Of a stretch of DNA of 64,000 nucleotides, positions 35,711-45,324 are shown in pieces (the first letter of the stretch is position 1; every line of letters starts with the position of its first letter). The notes beneath the pieces are model-generated. The model searched no databases and was not told the DNA's origin. It worked only from the letters and a program-made list of their open reading frames with translations. Origin of the DNA: Rs1 sp036960485 (GTDB lineage: Bacteria > Pseudomonadota > Gammaproteobacteria > Pseudomonadales > Balneatricaceae); the NCBI GenBank assembly GCA_036960485.1, contig JBALXS010000010.1, positions 13,100 through 77,099 on the forward strand, read 5' to 3'. A program made the position numbers and the translations under genes.

Positions 35711-36991
35711 ATGTCGAAGAAAACAGTTTTAACCGGTATTACCACCTCGGGAACACCCCATATAGGTAACTATTTAGGGGCAATAAAGCCTGCAATTGAG
35801 GCGAGTGAGAATTCAGATAACGAAAGTTTTTTCTTTTTAGCTGATTATCATGCATTAATTAAATGTCATGACCCGCAGCGGGTAGCGCAATCTTCAAGAG
35901 AAATAGCGGCAACTTGGTTGGCAATGGGCTTAGATACTGATAAGGCGACTTTTTATCGCCAAAGTGATATCCCTGAAATTCCAGAGCTCACTTGGATTTT
36001 AACCTGTATGACGTCAAAAGGGTTAATGAATCGATCTCACGCCTATAAAGCGTCTGTCGATGCTAACCAAGAAGCGGGTAAAGCTGAGTTGGATGATGGT
36101 ATCACTATGGGATTGTTCAGTTACCCAATGCTGATGGCTGCTGATATTTTGATGTTTAATGCGGATATCGTACCTGTAGGTAAAGATCAGATTCAACACA
36201 TTGAAATGACGAGAGATATAGCAGGGCGCTTCAACAGTACCTATAAAAAGCTGTTCAACTTACCTGATGCGCAAGTTGATGAGGAAACTCAGCTTATTCC
36301 AGGGCTAGATGGGCGTAAAATGTCGAAGAGTTACGACAATACCTTGCCACTGTTTAGTGAACCTGATGATTTATATAAGCTGATCAAGCAAATTGATACA
36401 GATTCAAAGTTACCCGGTGAAGCCAAAGATCCTGACAGCAGTACGGTTTTTCAGCTATATAACTGCTTTGCTAATCAAGATGAAGCCGCTTACATGCGCG
36501 ACCAGTTTGCCAACGGTATTGCTTGGGGAGATGCTAAAAAAGAATTATTTGAGTTTTTAGATGCCAAACTTGCCACCCCTAGAGAAGAGTACAAGCGTTT
36601 GATGCTTGATCTACCTTTCGTTGAATCGGTATTGCTAAAAGGAGCTGAAAAAGCGAGAAAAATTTCAGCTCCCTTTATGGATGAAGTGCGCATCGCTGCC
36701 GGAATTCGCCCGTTACCTTTTGTTGATACACAGCAAGCGGTGATAGTTAAAAAAGAAAAAAGTGCTGAAGCGTTAGATCGCGCTGCACAAGGTAAGCGTC
36801 GTGGCATTTTAATGCAGTTAAAGAAGGTGCTAGAAACAGTGGCAAATAGCGATGATCAAGCAGCAGCAGCTGAGCTTTTAATTGCCGACAAAACAGCCGC
36901 GTTATCGACAATGAAAGGAAAATCAAAAGACAAAGCAGAAAACGAATTGTCGGTACTGCAAGAAGAGTTGGCGCAGTACCTAGCGCCTTAG
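35711..36991 (+). CDS. trpS: Tryptophanyl-tRNA synthetase, extended form
   Basis: A 426-residue class I synthetase that charges tRNA-Trp. TPHIGNYLGA near residue 15 is the HIGH-type motif and GRKMSKSYDNT is the KMSKS loop. MLMAADILMFNADIVPVGKDQIQHIEMTRDIA is the tryptophan-binding region described here only by its ends (MLMAADIL, GKDQIQH). The protein is about 90 residues longer than E. coli TrpS. The extra part at the C-terminus is Lys/Ala/Glu-rich (after about 335), as in other gammaproteobacterial long TrpS forms. It starts after AAGGAATTTAT. Confidence 0.95.
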   Translation: MSKKTVLTGITTSGTPHIGNYLGAIKPAIEASENSDNESFFFLADYHALIKCHDPQRVAQSSREIAATWLAMGLDTDKATFYRQSDIPEIPELTWILTCMTSKGLMNRSHAYKASVDANQEAGKAELDDGITMGLFSYPMLMAADILMFNADIVPVGKDQIQHIEMTRDIAGRFNSTYKKLFNLPDAQVDEETQLIPGLDGRKMSKSYDNTLPLFSEPDDLYKLIKQIDTDSKLPGEAKDPDSSTVFQLYNCFANQDEAAYMRDQFANGIAWGDAKKELFEFLDAKLATPREEYKRLMLDLPFVESVLLKGAEKARKISAPFMDEVRIAAGIRPLPFVDTQQAVIVKKEKSAEALDRAAQGKRRGILMQLKKVLETVANSDDQAAAAELLIADKTAALSTMKGKSKDKAENELSVLQEELAQYLAP

Positions 36992-37199
36992 AGTTAAAAA
37001 AGCTTAGAGCTAAAGAGAGCATGCAAAAAAACCTTTTAGGCTGTGTTTATATACTAAACTTAAAACATAAGTATCGACGTATTTAGATAGCAATGCAGCA
37101 GATAAGCTAATAAAAAAGTGTGCATCGATTAATTGATACGCAAAAGTAAATGTTAAAGCCAATGAGCAATCAACGGCTTTAACTGTCGAGGTTAGGTCA

Positions 37200-38021
37200 A
37201 TGTTTAGTACCTTAATTACAGCACAGCAACTAGCAGATAATTACCACAGTGATAACTGGGTTATTTTAGATTGTCGGTTTGATTTGATGGATATCGATAA
37301 AGGGCAATTAGCTTATCAACAAGGGCATATTGAGGGTGCGCAGTATATTGATTTAAACCAACAGCTATCTGGAGTCGTTACAGCACAGTCTGGGCGTCAT
37401 CCTCTGCCAGTCATCGCTGATATTACGCATTTGTTATCGCAGTGCGGTGTCGGCGCGGATACACAAGTGGTTGTTTATGATGATTGCTCTGGTGCTATGT
37501 CTGCAAGAGCTTGGTGGTTGTTGCAATGGCTTGGTCATGAGAATGTAGCGGTTTTAGATGGTGGCATCGATGCTTGGCTCGACGCATCGCTTACCTTGAC
37601 GAAAACGGTTCCTACAATCCAAAGTGCACATTTTGTACGCCGCAGCTCATTTTTCTTAGCGGTTACCACAGATCAGATATGTAGTGGTGATTATCAATTA
37701 ATTGATGCAAGAGCCACCGCCAGATTTAACGGTGAAGTAGAGCCTATTGATCCAATAGCAGGGCATATTCCCAATGCATTAAATCGCCCTTTTACCCATA
37801 ATTTAGCGCCCAATAAGTGTTTTAAATCAGCGCTTGAGTTACAAGTAATGTGGTCGCCATTGGCACAAGATGATAGCGTTCATATGTGTGGCTCAGGTGT
37901 TACTGCCTGTCATAACTTGTTAGCGATGCGCCATGCAGGTTTAGCAGTCACTAAATTGTATGTAGGTTCTTGGAGTGAATGGATTAAAGATTCAGCCAGA
38001 GCTATTGAGAAATTATCTTGA
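37200..38021 (+). CDS. sseA: 3-mercaptopyruvate sulfurtransferase
   Basis: A 273-residue two-domain rhodanese. The second domain has the active-site loop MCGSGVTACHN; CGSGVT is the mercaptopyruvate sulfurtransferase type, whereas thiosulfate enzymes have CRKGVT. The first domain contains VVVYDDCSGAMSARAWWLLQWLGH, with the inactive-domain pattern usual in this family. It transfers sulfur from 3-mercaptopyruvate to thiol acceptors or cyanide. The start at 37200 follows GAGGTTAGGTCA. Confidence 0.9.
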   Translation: MFSTLITAQQLADNYHSDNWVILDCRFDLMDIDKGQLAYQQGHIEGAQYIDLNQQLSGVVTAQSGRHPLPVIADITHLLSQCGVGADTQVVVYDDCSGAMSARAWWLLQWLGHENVAVLDGGIDAWLDASLTLTKTVPTIQSAHFVRRSSFFLAVTTDQICSGDYQLIDARATARFNGEVEPIDPIAGHIPNALNRPFTHNLAPNKCFKSALELQVMWSPLAQDDSVHMCGSGVTACHNLLAMRHAGLAVTKLYVGSWSEWIKDSARAIEKLS

Positions 38022-38088
38022 AGTAACGCTCTTTTTGAATGTAATGTTCAAAGCGGTACACACAGTCAATTAATAAAAGAGGAAAGTT

Positions 38089-39027
38089 GTGAAGCATAAT
38101 ATCGATATTATCCAGCAGGGCATCATTGCGCCAGCCAGTGCAAATGCACTTTTTATTACGCTTAATAAATTAACAGCTAGTGCTGATGTAAATGCTGTAA
38201 AGCAAGCAATTTCAGAGTTGCCAGCGCAGTTAGCCAAGATGCAAACAGCTTTTGAAGATGCGGGACTACTGTTAACTATTGGCTTAAGTAGCAGCTACTG
38301 GGATAGTTTAGAGCTTGCGCAAAAGCCTGAAAAGTTACAGCCTTTTCAAACGATCAGTAATGCACAAGTCACTATGCCTGCCACTGATGCAGATATGCTG
38401 CTGCATATTCGCTCTGCACGTCATGATGTTAATTATCATTTGGCACTAGAGTTATGTGAATTACTTAAAGCTTATTTACACGTTGATGAAATGGTACATG
38501 GCTTTAAGTATATGGATAGCCGCGATTTCACTGGCTTTGTGGATGGTACAGAAAATCCAGAAGGTGAAAGTCGCCAAGCGGTAGCATTAGTCAATGATGA
38601 TCAGCATTTTAATGGTGGCAGCTATATTCATATTCAAAAGTATCATCATGACCTTGCTGCTTGGAAAAAAATTGCTCTAAAACAGCAAGAAGATAGTTAT
38701 GGGCGTACCAAAAAAGATAATGATGAATATGCAGGTACTGATAAGCTAAATAGTGCGCACACTAAAAGAGCTTCTGTAAAAGATAGTGCCGCTAACAGTA
38801 TTGAAATTTTACGCCACAGCTTGCCTTTCGGCAATTTAAAGCACAGCGGTTTGTTGTTTGCCAGCTACGCAGCAAGCCCTGATAACTTTAATTTAATGCT
38901 GCAAAGTATGTGTAATATTGATGAGCACGGTGATGCTGATAAAATACTGCATATTACCAGTGCGGTTACCGGCGATGCTTTTTTTGCGCCAAACTTAGCT
39001 TGGTTTGAAAGTTTGGCAAAAAGCTAA
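38089..39027 (+). CDS. Dyp-type (YfeX-like) haem peroxidase
   Basis: A 312-residue protein of the dye-decolorising peroxidase family. GFVDGTENPEG is the GxxDG motif with the distal aspartate. RHSLPFGNLKHSGLLFASYAASP, cited by its ends, holds the distal Arg region, and SYIHIQKYHHDL is a family segment. There is no Tat signal, so it is cytoplasmic like E. coli YfeX. It binds haem b and uses hydrogen peroxide. The GTG start has GAGGA seven bases before it. It lies 67 bases after sseA and may be co-transcribed. Confidence 0.9.
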   Translation: MKHNIDIIQQGIIAPASANALFITLNKLTASADVNAVKQAISELPAQLAKMQTAFEDAGLLLTIGLSSSYWDSLELAQKPEKLQPFQTISNAQVTMPATDADMLLHIRSARHDVNYHLALELCELLKAYLHVDEMVHGFKYMDSRDFTGFVDGTENPEGESRQAVALVNDDQHFNGGSYIHIQKYHHDLAAWKKIALKQQEDSYGRTKKDNDEYAGTDKLNSAHTKRASVKDSAANSIEILRHSLPFGNLKHSGLLFASYAASPDNFNLMLQSMCNIDEHGDADKILHITSAVTGDAFFAPNLAWFESLAKS

Positions 39028-39172
39028 AAACAGCGGTTAAATTTTGCAAAGGAGTGTGCTTTCATAAACGAATGCGAGCACGCTTTATCATCAATCTCTC
39101 TTATTTAAAACCACCTTCAAAAAATCTCTCATTAATCAAGTAAGCAATCACACAAACAAACAAGGGAACATC

Positions 39173-39829
39173 ATGTCTACTACTGTCACATTATATGGTT
39201 TAGGACCTTCGCGCTCATTTCGCGCGCTATGGGCGTTAGAAGAAGCAAGAATTGCTTACGATTATGTAGAGCTTGATTTTAGTGATCAAGGCGACAGCGG
39301 CAGATTTGGCTCACACTACAGCGATTTAAATACACAAGGGAAAGTGCCTACGCTGGTGGTCAGCGATACTGCTGAAAAAACTGCACCTTTGGTGTTAACA
39401 GAAAGTGCGGCGATTGTTAATTACATCGCTTGTATGAGTGACGATTTGCAGCTAAAGCCTGAGGAAGGTACTGTGTTGCGAGCTAAATATGATGAGATGT
39501 GCTTTTTTATTCTTTGTGAGTTAGAGCAGCCTTTATGGACTACGGGCAAGCACAAATTTGCCTTACCTGAAGAGTATAGAGTGCCAGAAATTTTGAGCAC
39601 TACCGTTGCCTATGAGTTTGCAAAGGCGCAAAAAACGTTATTAGCGCTAATGCAAGGTAGGGATTTTGCCGTGGGCAATAGTTTTACCATGGCTGACATT
39701 ATGCTAGCGCAAACAGTGGGTTGGGCATATAGATTTGAGTTTGCGGTAGATGAGAGGTTGTTGGCTTACAGAGAGCGGATTATACAGCGAGATTCGTTTG
39801 TAAGAGCAACACAAGTTATCACTAAATAA
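39173..39829 (+). CDS. Glutathione S-transferase family protein
   Basis: A 218-residue protein with an N-terminal thioredoxin-like domain (VTLYGLGPSRSFRALWALEEARIAYD) and GKVPTLVV ... LTESAAIVNYIA, the glutathione-binding Pro and Glu-Ser pair. The C-terminal helical domain has MADIMLAQTVGWA, the N-capping-box region. PSRSFRA suggests a serine-type active site. The substrate is unknown. Confidence 0.87.
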   Translation: MSTTVTLYGLGPSRSFRALWALEEARIAYDYVELDFSDQGDSGRFGSHYSDLNTQGKVPTLVVSDTAEKTAPLVLTESAAIVNYIACMSDDLQLKPEEGTVLRAKYDEMCFFILCELEQPLWTTGKHKFALPEEYRVPEILSTTVAYEFAKAQKTLLALMQGRDFAVGNSFTMADIMLAQTVGWAYRFEFAVDERLLAYRERIIQRDSFVRATQVITK

Positions 39830-39903
39830 CCTGTATTGCCGCTTGGCTTGGCTACACAAGCATTAGCTACACAAGAATATGTATAGCTAGGTGTAATTAT
39901 TGC

Positions 39904-41196
39904 TTATTTACTTTTGCTTTTACTCTTACTTTTGAATTTAGTGATTTTTAAGCCTCTTTTTATAGGAGTGCTTGAATCACGTTCAATCTTAGTGTGAGTT
40001 GCTTTATTGCTTGGCGCCTTACGACGTCCTTTAGCGATGTTTTTACGCAATGTTTCGCGATTACCTACATCGTAGCCAGGCATGTGTATGCGTTTTACTT
40101 TAGTGCCTATTAAGGTTTCAATATTGCTTAAAGTACGCTCTTCTTCGCGTGAAACAAATGAAATAGCATAGCCTTTGTTTCCAGCGCGGCCAGTACGACC
40201 GATACGATGCACGTAATCCTCTGCTAAATAAGGCAGGTTATAGTTAACGACGTATTCAAGCCCTGGAATATCTAGGCCGCGAGCGGCGACTTCAGTCGCA
40301 ATTAAAACTTGTACTTTTCCAGCTTTGAAATCAGCAAGCGCACGACGTCGGGTTCCCTGTGTTTTATCGCCATGGCATAAAGCCGTAGTAACACCGGTGT
40401 TTTTAAGCTTGAAAACAAGGCTGTCTGCCTGGGCTTTAGTGCTGGTAAATACTAATACTTGGAACCAGTTGAATTTATGGATTAGCTCGCTAAATAAGTC
40501 TGCTTTACGACGCTCTTCAACAGGATAAACCACATGGTCTACAGTATCAGCTGCTACATTTAACTTAGCGGCGCGCACTTCAACTTGCTGCTTTAATATT
40601 GATCTGGATAAGGTATTAACATCTGCCGAGATAGTTGCTGAAAACAACATGGTTTGACGCTTATCTGGAGTGTGTCTTAAAATAGTAGCAACATCTGCGA
40701 CAAAGCCCATATCTAACATACGGTCAGCTTCATCAAGTACTACAAATTCAGTGCGTGATAAATTGATATTGCATTTCACAATGTGTTCTAACAATCGCCC
40801 AGGGGTCGCAATTAAAATATCGACGCCGCGCTGCATTTTCTTTTTCTGAGAGTCCATATTAACGCCACCAAAGTAAGCACTAATAGACAAATCTAAGAAT
40901 TGAGCGTAACGGTTAATCGTTTCTGCAAGTTGCTCAGCTAATTCACGAGTAGGGGTGAGGATAACCGCGCGGGTGTAACCTGCTTCAACGGTTTTAGGCT
41001 TATCAACTATTTGTTGTAAAATAGGTATCGCAAAAGCGGCTGTCTTACCAGTGCCAGTTTGTGCATTGGCAAGAACATCTTTGCCGCGACGCGCAGGTAC
41101 GATTGCTTTTTGTTGCACCGGCGTCATATCAGAGTACCCACAAGCGTCAAGTGCTTGTTGGATTGGTGGGGCTAAATCTAAGGCTATAAACTTCAT
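39904..41196 (-). CDS. DEAD-box RNA helicase (RhlE-like)
   Basis: A 430-residue DEAD-box helicase. The ATG at 41196 (MKFIALDLAPPI) is preferred to the upstream frame start because it gives the usual N-terminus. AQTGTGKTAAF is motif I, VLDEADRMLDMGF is motif II, SAT is motif III and YVHRIGRTGRAGNKG is motif VI. After about residue 370 a basic tail ends in repeated SK, as in RhlE-type helicases that act on ribosome assembly or mRNA decay. Exact subfamily is an inference. Confidence 0.9.
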   Translation of the reverse strand: MKFIALDLAPPIQQALDACGYSDMTPVQQKAIVPARRGKDVLANAQTGTGKTAAFAIPILQQIVDKPKTVEAGYTRAVILTPTRELAEQLAETINRYAQFLDLSISAYFGGVNMDSQKKKMQRGVDILIATPGRLLEHIVKCNINLSRTEFVVLDEADRMLDMGFVADVATILRHTPDKRQTMLFSATISADVNTLSRSILKQQVEVRAAKLNVAADTVDHVVYPVEERRKADLFSELIHKFNWFQVLVFTSTKAQADSLVFKLKNTGVTTALCHGDKTQGTRRRALADFKAGKVQVLIATEVAARGLDIPGLEYVVNYNLPYLAEDYVHRIGRTGRAGNKGYAISFVSREEERTLSNIETLIGTKVKRIHMPGYDVGNRETLRKNIAKGRRKAPSNKATHTKIERDSSTPIKRGLKITKFKSKSKSKSK

Positions 41197-41391
41197 GTGA
41201 ATATCTCTGGGTTGCTCAGCAAGTGCGTAGAACAGCATTATTGACTGTTTCTTTCAAGCTAAAATAAAAAGGCGCGTATTATAAGGGATTGAGCGGCAAC
41301 ATTGTGAATTATTTTGCTTTAATTATGGATGGCGATAAAGAGAGCTAGTGAGAGCTAAATAAAAGGTGTTTAAATCAGGTAGAAATGGGCC

Positions 41392-41421
41392 AAAAAAAAC
41401 CGAATCTCAAGGGAGATTCGG
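41392..41421 (-). terminator. Rho-independent terminator downstream of the ART-like gene
   Basis: CCGAATCTC and GAGATTCGG form a perfect 9-bp stem with a 4-base loop. On the minus strand it is followed by eight T. It ends transcription from the minus-strand genes at 41533 and possibly aceA. It lies in the 336-base gap 41197-41532, which otherwise contains the helicase promoter. Confidence 0.9.
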
Positions 41422-41532
41422 CAAACATCGAGGATGGAAAGGGTTTGAAATCAATTAGGTTGAGGTATCAAGTTAATGCTTTTATATATGTAGAGGCCTT
41501 ATGTAGAGACCATATGTATAGGCCAAATGCAA

Positions 41533-42096
41533 TTAGTCATTAAGCCGTTCTAAGTATGAAGCGGCTATATCTGTATTTATGTAAGCCATACCCAGTTTAT
41601 TTAAGTATTCTAAACGGTCAGCTTGCATCAAATCTATTTCAGGTAGGTTCAAGCCATGCGCTTGATAAACCGCTGCTAAATTGAGCATAAAGTTTTCACC
41701 CTCCTTTAGCAGAAGCAAGCTTGCGGCGCCTACATCTGGTTTTACTTGTGCATTTAATGATTCAGGTAGTTTTACGCTAAATACTACAGGTAGTTCATTG
41801 CCTTCCACACGTACGCTGCGCTTTTTTACGGTTTGCTCTGCCCAGTAAAAAGCTAATGCTTTGCTTTGTGTTAAAAATAAGGGCTCGACCGACTCAGTGT
41901 AATTATTACCGATGGTTGCCATGGTTTTTTTAGCGGCTTCGTTGAGCTGTGCATCGCCGGAGCGTTTTAAACCTTCTTTGTGGATAGAGTCAGCTAAAAC
42001 GGATGAAGTGCCGTGATACCAGGTTTCACTCGCAATAAAACCTTGCTCGGTTAATAAGCCTTGAGCATCTTGCAGAAAAGTAGGTGTATTTGTCAT
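41533..42096 (-). CDS. Hypothetical protein with an ADP-ribosyltransferase-like N-terminus
   Basis: A 187-residue protein I do not recognise by name. Near residue 26, TWYHGTSSVLADSIHKEGLKR resembles the strand-helix that carries the NAD-binding histidine in ART-fold proteins (YHGTS ... SI ... GL). PLFLTQSKALAFYWAE follows, comparable to the second-motif strand and helix of ART proteins. A possible third-motif glutamate is in DRLEYL near the C-terminus. No signal peptide or TM is seen. It is read in the same direction as aceA, 151 bases downstream. ART activity is only a hypothesis. Confidence 0.6.
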   Translation of the reverse strand: MTNTPTFLQDAQGLLTEQGFIASETWYHGTSSVLADSIHKEGLKRSGDAQLNEAAKKTMATIGNNYTESVEPLFLTQSKALAFYWAEQTVKKRSVRVEGNELPVVFSVKLPESLNAQVKPDVGAASLLLLKEGENFMLNLAAVYQAHGLNLPEIDLMQADRLEYLNKLGMAYINTDIAASYLERLND

Positions 42097-42247
42097 TATC
42101 AAAATCACTTATTAGTTTGCAACCCCAAGCAGGTTGAAGTTATTACGTTAAAACCTTGCTACTTTTGCATAGGAAGGGATGATAAATAAAGGTTATTACC
42201 AAAGCAGCGACTTATAGTTAATATAAGTGCTGCCATGGTGGCTATTA

Positions 42248-43846
42248 TTAGCCGAACTGGTTAGACGTGTTTTTCGCGCCGCCAGCTTTTAGAGCATTCT
42301 CACCAGCAAAGTATTCTTTGTGATCATCACCCATGTCTGATCCAGACATGTTTTGGTGCTTAACACATGCGATACCTTGACGGATCTCTTTACGCTGTAC
42401 ACCGGCTACGTAGCCCAACATGCCAGCATCACCGAAGTACTCTTTTGCCAGGTTATCAGTAGAAAGCGCGGCAGTGTGGTAAGTCGGTAAAGTGATCAAA
42501 TGGTGGAAGATGTTCGCTTCACGGGCAGTATCTGATTGGAAAGTACGAATCTTTTCATCAGCGCGAGCAGATAGTTCAGTTTCGTCGTACTGCGCACTCA
42601 TCAAATTAGCACGTTCGTATGAAGAAACATCTTCACCTGCTTCTACCATTGCATCGAATGTTTGTTGACGAAAGTTTAGCGTCCAGTTGAACGATGGGCT
42701 GTTGTTGTAAACCAGCTTCGCATCAGGAATTTCTTTGCGCACTTCGTTCATCATGCTGGCGATGTCTTGCACGCTTGGTGTGGCCGTTTCGATCCAAAGA
42801 AGATCGGCACCTGCTTTAAGGGCTTCGATACTGTCAAATACACAGCGCTCTTCACCCGTACCTTGGCGGAACTGATATAGGCCAGAAGGAAGGCGCTTAG
42901 GACGCACAAGCTTACCATTGCGGTTAAAGCACACATCGCCTTCAGCCATGTCAGCTACGTCAATTTCTTCAACATCTAGGAAAGCGTTGTATTGATCGCC
43001 TTGATCGCCAGGCTCTTTCACGACAGCGATTTCTTTAGTAAGACCCGCACCTTCTGAATCGGTACGTGAAACGATAACGCCGTTGTCGACACCTAGTTCT
43101 AAGAAAGCGTAACGTAATGCGCGAATTTTAGAATGAAAATCAGCGTGAGGTACAGTTACTTTGCCATCCTGGTGTCCGCATTGCTTTTCATCGGCCACTT
43201 GGTTTTCGATTTGCAATGCACAAGCACCAGCTTCGATCATTTGCTTCGCCATGATGTAGGTGGCTTCTGCATTACCAAAACCTGCATCAATATCAGCAAT
43301 GATAGGTACTACGTGGGTTACATGATTATCGATTTGATCTTGGATGCTAGCTTGTGCAGCGCTATCGCCAGCTTCACGAGCTGCATCTAGGCCACGAAAC
43401 AAGCCGCCTAGTTCACGAGCATCTGCTTGGCGTAAAAAGGTGTAAAGCTCTTCTACTAAGCTAGCAACGGTGGTTTTTTCATGCATAGATTGGTCAGGTA
43501 AAGGACCGAAATCAGAACGCAGTGCAGCAACCATCCAGCCAGATAAGTATAAGTAGCGACGATCTGTTTGGCCGTTGAAATGTTTCTTAATAGAAATCAT
43601 CTTTTGTTGGCCGATAAAACCGTGCCAGCAACCTAGAGACTGAGTGTACTTGGTTTTGTCAGTGTCGAACTCTGCCATGTCGGCACGCATTACGTCAGCT
43701 GTGTATTTAGCAATATCTAGCCCAGTCTTAAAACGATTTTGCGTTCTCATGCGAGCGACTGATTCTGGATTGATTGCCTGCCAGCTGTTCCCATTACTTT
43801 CTTTTAGATTTGAAACAGTATCGATATCTTGCATGTATTGTGACAT
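42248..43846 (-). CDS. aceA: Isocitrate lyase, long (531-residue) type
   Basis: A 532-residue enzyme that cleaves isocitrate to glyoxylate and succinate, the first step of the glyoxylate shunt. EKQCGHQDGKVTVPH holds the catalytic cysteine. DIDAGFGNAEATYIMAKQMIEAG, cited by its ends, binds metal and substrate, and SRTDSEGAG is the next conserved block. The extra insert between them and the total length match the Pseudomonas/Acinetobacter form rather than the 434-residue E. coli form. No malate synthase is adjacent. HexR/RccR-like palindromes lie upstream. Confidence 0.95.
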   Translation of the reverse strand: MSQYMQDIDTVSNLKESNGNSWQAINPESVARMRTQNRFKTGLDIAKYTADVMRADMAEFDTDKTKYTQSLGCWHGFIGQQKMISIKKHFNGQTDRRYLYLSGWMVAALRSDFGPLPDQSMHEKTTVASLVEELYTFLRQADARELGGLFRGLDAAREAGDSAAQASIQDQIDNHVTHVVPIIADIDAGFGNAEATYIMAKQMIEAGACALQIENQVADEKQCGHQDGKVTVPHADFHSKIRALRYAFLELGVDNGVIVSRTDSEGAGLTKEIAVVKEPGDQGDQYNAFLDVEEIDVADMAEGDVCFNRNGKLVRPKRLPSGLYQFRQGTGEERCVFDSIEALKAGADLLWIETATPSVQDIASMMNEVRKEIPDAKLVYNNSPSFNWTLNFRQQTFDAMVEAGEDVSSYERANLMSAQYDETELSARADEKIRTFQSDTAREANIFHHLITLPTYHTAALSTDNLAKEYFGDAGMLGYVAGVQRKEIRQGIACVKHQNMSGSDMGDDHKEYFAGENALKAGGAKNTSNQFG

Positions 43847-44047
43847 TGAGTTGGTCCTTTTTACTGAAGTGTATTGTTATATGATTTCTGTTTTTAAACT
43901 TATGCAGCGCAGCTATGACAATTTAAAAAGTAGCGCTAAAAATGAGATAAGTTTGCAAACAATCATCTATATCCCTCTTGGGGTGAGCAGATAATGCATT
44001 CTTTATAAGCATGTAGTCAACGCTACGCCCCGTGGTATAAGGGGTTG

Positions 44048-44062
44048 TGTAGTTGTACTACA
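44048..44062. promoter_or_regulatory. HexR/RccR-like palindrome 1 upstream of aceA
   Basis: TGTAGT-TGT-ACTACA is a 15-bp sequence with perfect 6-bp arms. It resembles the TGTAGT ... ACTACA sites bound by RpiR-family regulators of central carbon metabolism in Pseudomonas and relatives. It lies about 200 bases before the aceA start codon. Confidence 0.5.
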
Positions 44063-44081
44063 AAAAAATAGCTAATTTGAG

Positions 44082-44098
44082 TTGTAAAAAAACTACAA
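44082..44098. promoter_or_regulatory. HexR/RccR-like palindrome 2 upstream of aceA
   Basis: TTGTA-N7-TACAA, on the minus strand TTGTAGTTTTTTTACAA, is 17 bp long and close to the HexR consensus TTGTAATWWWATTACAA described in gammaproteobacteria. It is 20 bases from palindrome 1, so two sites may be bound together. Confidence 0.5.
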
Positions 44099-44387
44099 GA
44101 ATTTTAAACGCACTATCACGCTATGCTTGGTTGCTAGCGCGATAAGGGTAAAATAAGGGCTGATCTTGAGGAAATAAGAGATTGAGGAATAAAAACTACA
44201 TGAATAAAATTGTTTGTAAAAACTAATGTAATGAAATAATTTCATATAAATAAACCACTACATTTCGAAAGACTGATGGATATTCAGCAAAATTGGTTAG
44301 GAGCTCTTCGCCAGAGCAGCTGGTTTTGGTAAACTGGCTAAAAGAGCGTGCTTATTGAATCAACATCAACTGCTGTATCACGCAGTA

Positions 44388-45056
44388 TTAAGAATCGGTT
44401 TTGGCTTGTTGCAAAATAGCCATGTTGTATTGCTGAACGCGCTGGTTGCGCTCGTAGCTTGCATAGCCGTTTAAACAGCACAGTAAGATGTAAGCAAAGA
44501 TAGCCCCAGCCCATAAGAATTGATTGATGTCTAGCAGTATAAACAGTATCGGATAGCCAGTAATTAAGCCGCTGCACAGGTAAAAGTTGAACTTAAAAGT
44601 GAATTTTAGTGGTTTTTTAGTAGAGGCATTACGTTTCGTGGAACGTAAAATCCACAAACTTACCAAGCTAATTGCAAGGCCGAGCCAGGGAATCATTAGT
44701 AGGAATGATTCTTGTAGTCCTCGCAAGTAAGGCATCTGTTGTAATGCTTTGGGGTAGAGTAAAGCTAGGTGGTTCTCGTGAGGGTTGTCATGATCGCTTT
44801 GATGGCTGATAAGAACGGGGTGGCAAGGGAGGTTTTGGTCTACATAAAGGTATAATTCATCATGCAAATTTGCGATGAATTGAGTGGGCACGACGCACAA
44901 ACTAACCTGTTGCACTGTTGTTGATGCAGATTTGGGTTGTATCAAAATGGCGGGTGTTGAATGGGTGCCGCAAATTTTAACAACGTGTATTGGCTGCTTT
45001 ATTAATTTTGGCTCAGGCACAGGCGCAGATAAAGGTTTAGAAGGGGTATTCGTCAT
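44388..45056 (-). CDS. Membrane protein of unknown function
   Basis: A 222-residue protein. The N-terminal ~110 residues are soluble with a Pro-rich start (TPSKPLSAPVPEPK) and a VVPTQFIANLHDELYLYV segment. Three hydrophobic helices follow (about 118-137, 153-171 and 177-193), then a short charged tail. No family is recognised. It reads in the same direction as aceA but is 540 bases away, with candidate operators between. Confidence 0.55.
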   Translation of the reverse strand: MTNTPSKPLSAPVPEPKLIKQPIHVVKICGTHSTPAILIQPKSASTTVQQVSLCVVPTQFIANLHDELYLYVDQNLPCHPVLISHQSDHDNPHENHLALLYPKALQQMPYLRGLQESFLLMIPWLGLAISLVSLWILRSTKRNASTKKPLKFTFKFNFYLCSGLITGYPILFILLDINQFLWAGAIFAYILLCCLNGYASYERNQRVQQYNMAILQQAKTDS

Positions 45057-45286
45057 GGGTGTTATCTGGTTTCTTATATTGAGTAAGCTAGTTTAGCAAA
45101 ACCCTAGTGATCTGAAAGCAAAGATGTTTGTTATATAAAGAGAGGAAGCAGAATAGTGGATTTAAATGCAGATGGTGGTGCTAGCCAAGAGCATTAATTG
45201 GTATTTATAATTTAAAGCTTGAATAGATTTAATAACAGTGTATTATTTCGCTCCGAATTAGAGTGTAGTTGCTTTAATCACTAAAT

Positions 45287-45320
45287 ATGGGTTCCCTCAC
45301 CCCCATCGATAAAAAGGTTA
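45287..45320 (+). ncRNA. preQ1-I riboswitch candidate upstream of yhhQ
   Basis: ATGGG (45287-45291) and CCCAT (45302-45306) form the P1 stem around a TTCCCTCAC loop, followed by an A-rich tail CGATAAAAAGGTTA. This fits the class I preQ1 aptamer: hairpin, C-containing loop, A-rich tail forming an H-type pseudoknot. The tail contains AAGG, the ribosome-binding site of yhhQ, whose GG can pair with loop CC. Ligand binding would therefore hide it, giving translational control. Class I preQ1 switches are known upstream of COG1738 (YhhQ) genes. Confidence 0.78.
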
Positions 45321-45324
45321 TCAT

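Larger units (their letters stand above)
43847..44387. other. Promoter region of aceA
   Basis: 541 bases between aceA and the upstream minus-strand membrane gene. It contains the two palindromes listed separately and otherwise AT-rich sequence. No gene is supported. Confidence 0.5.
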
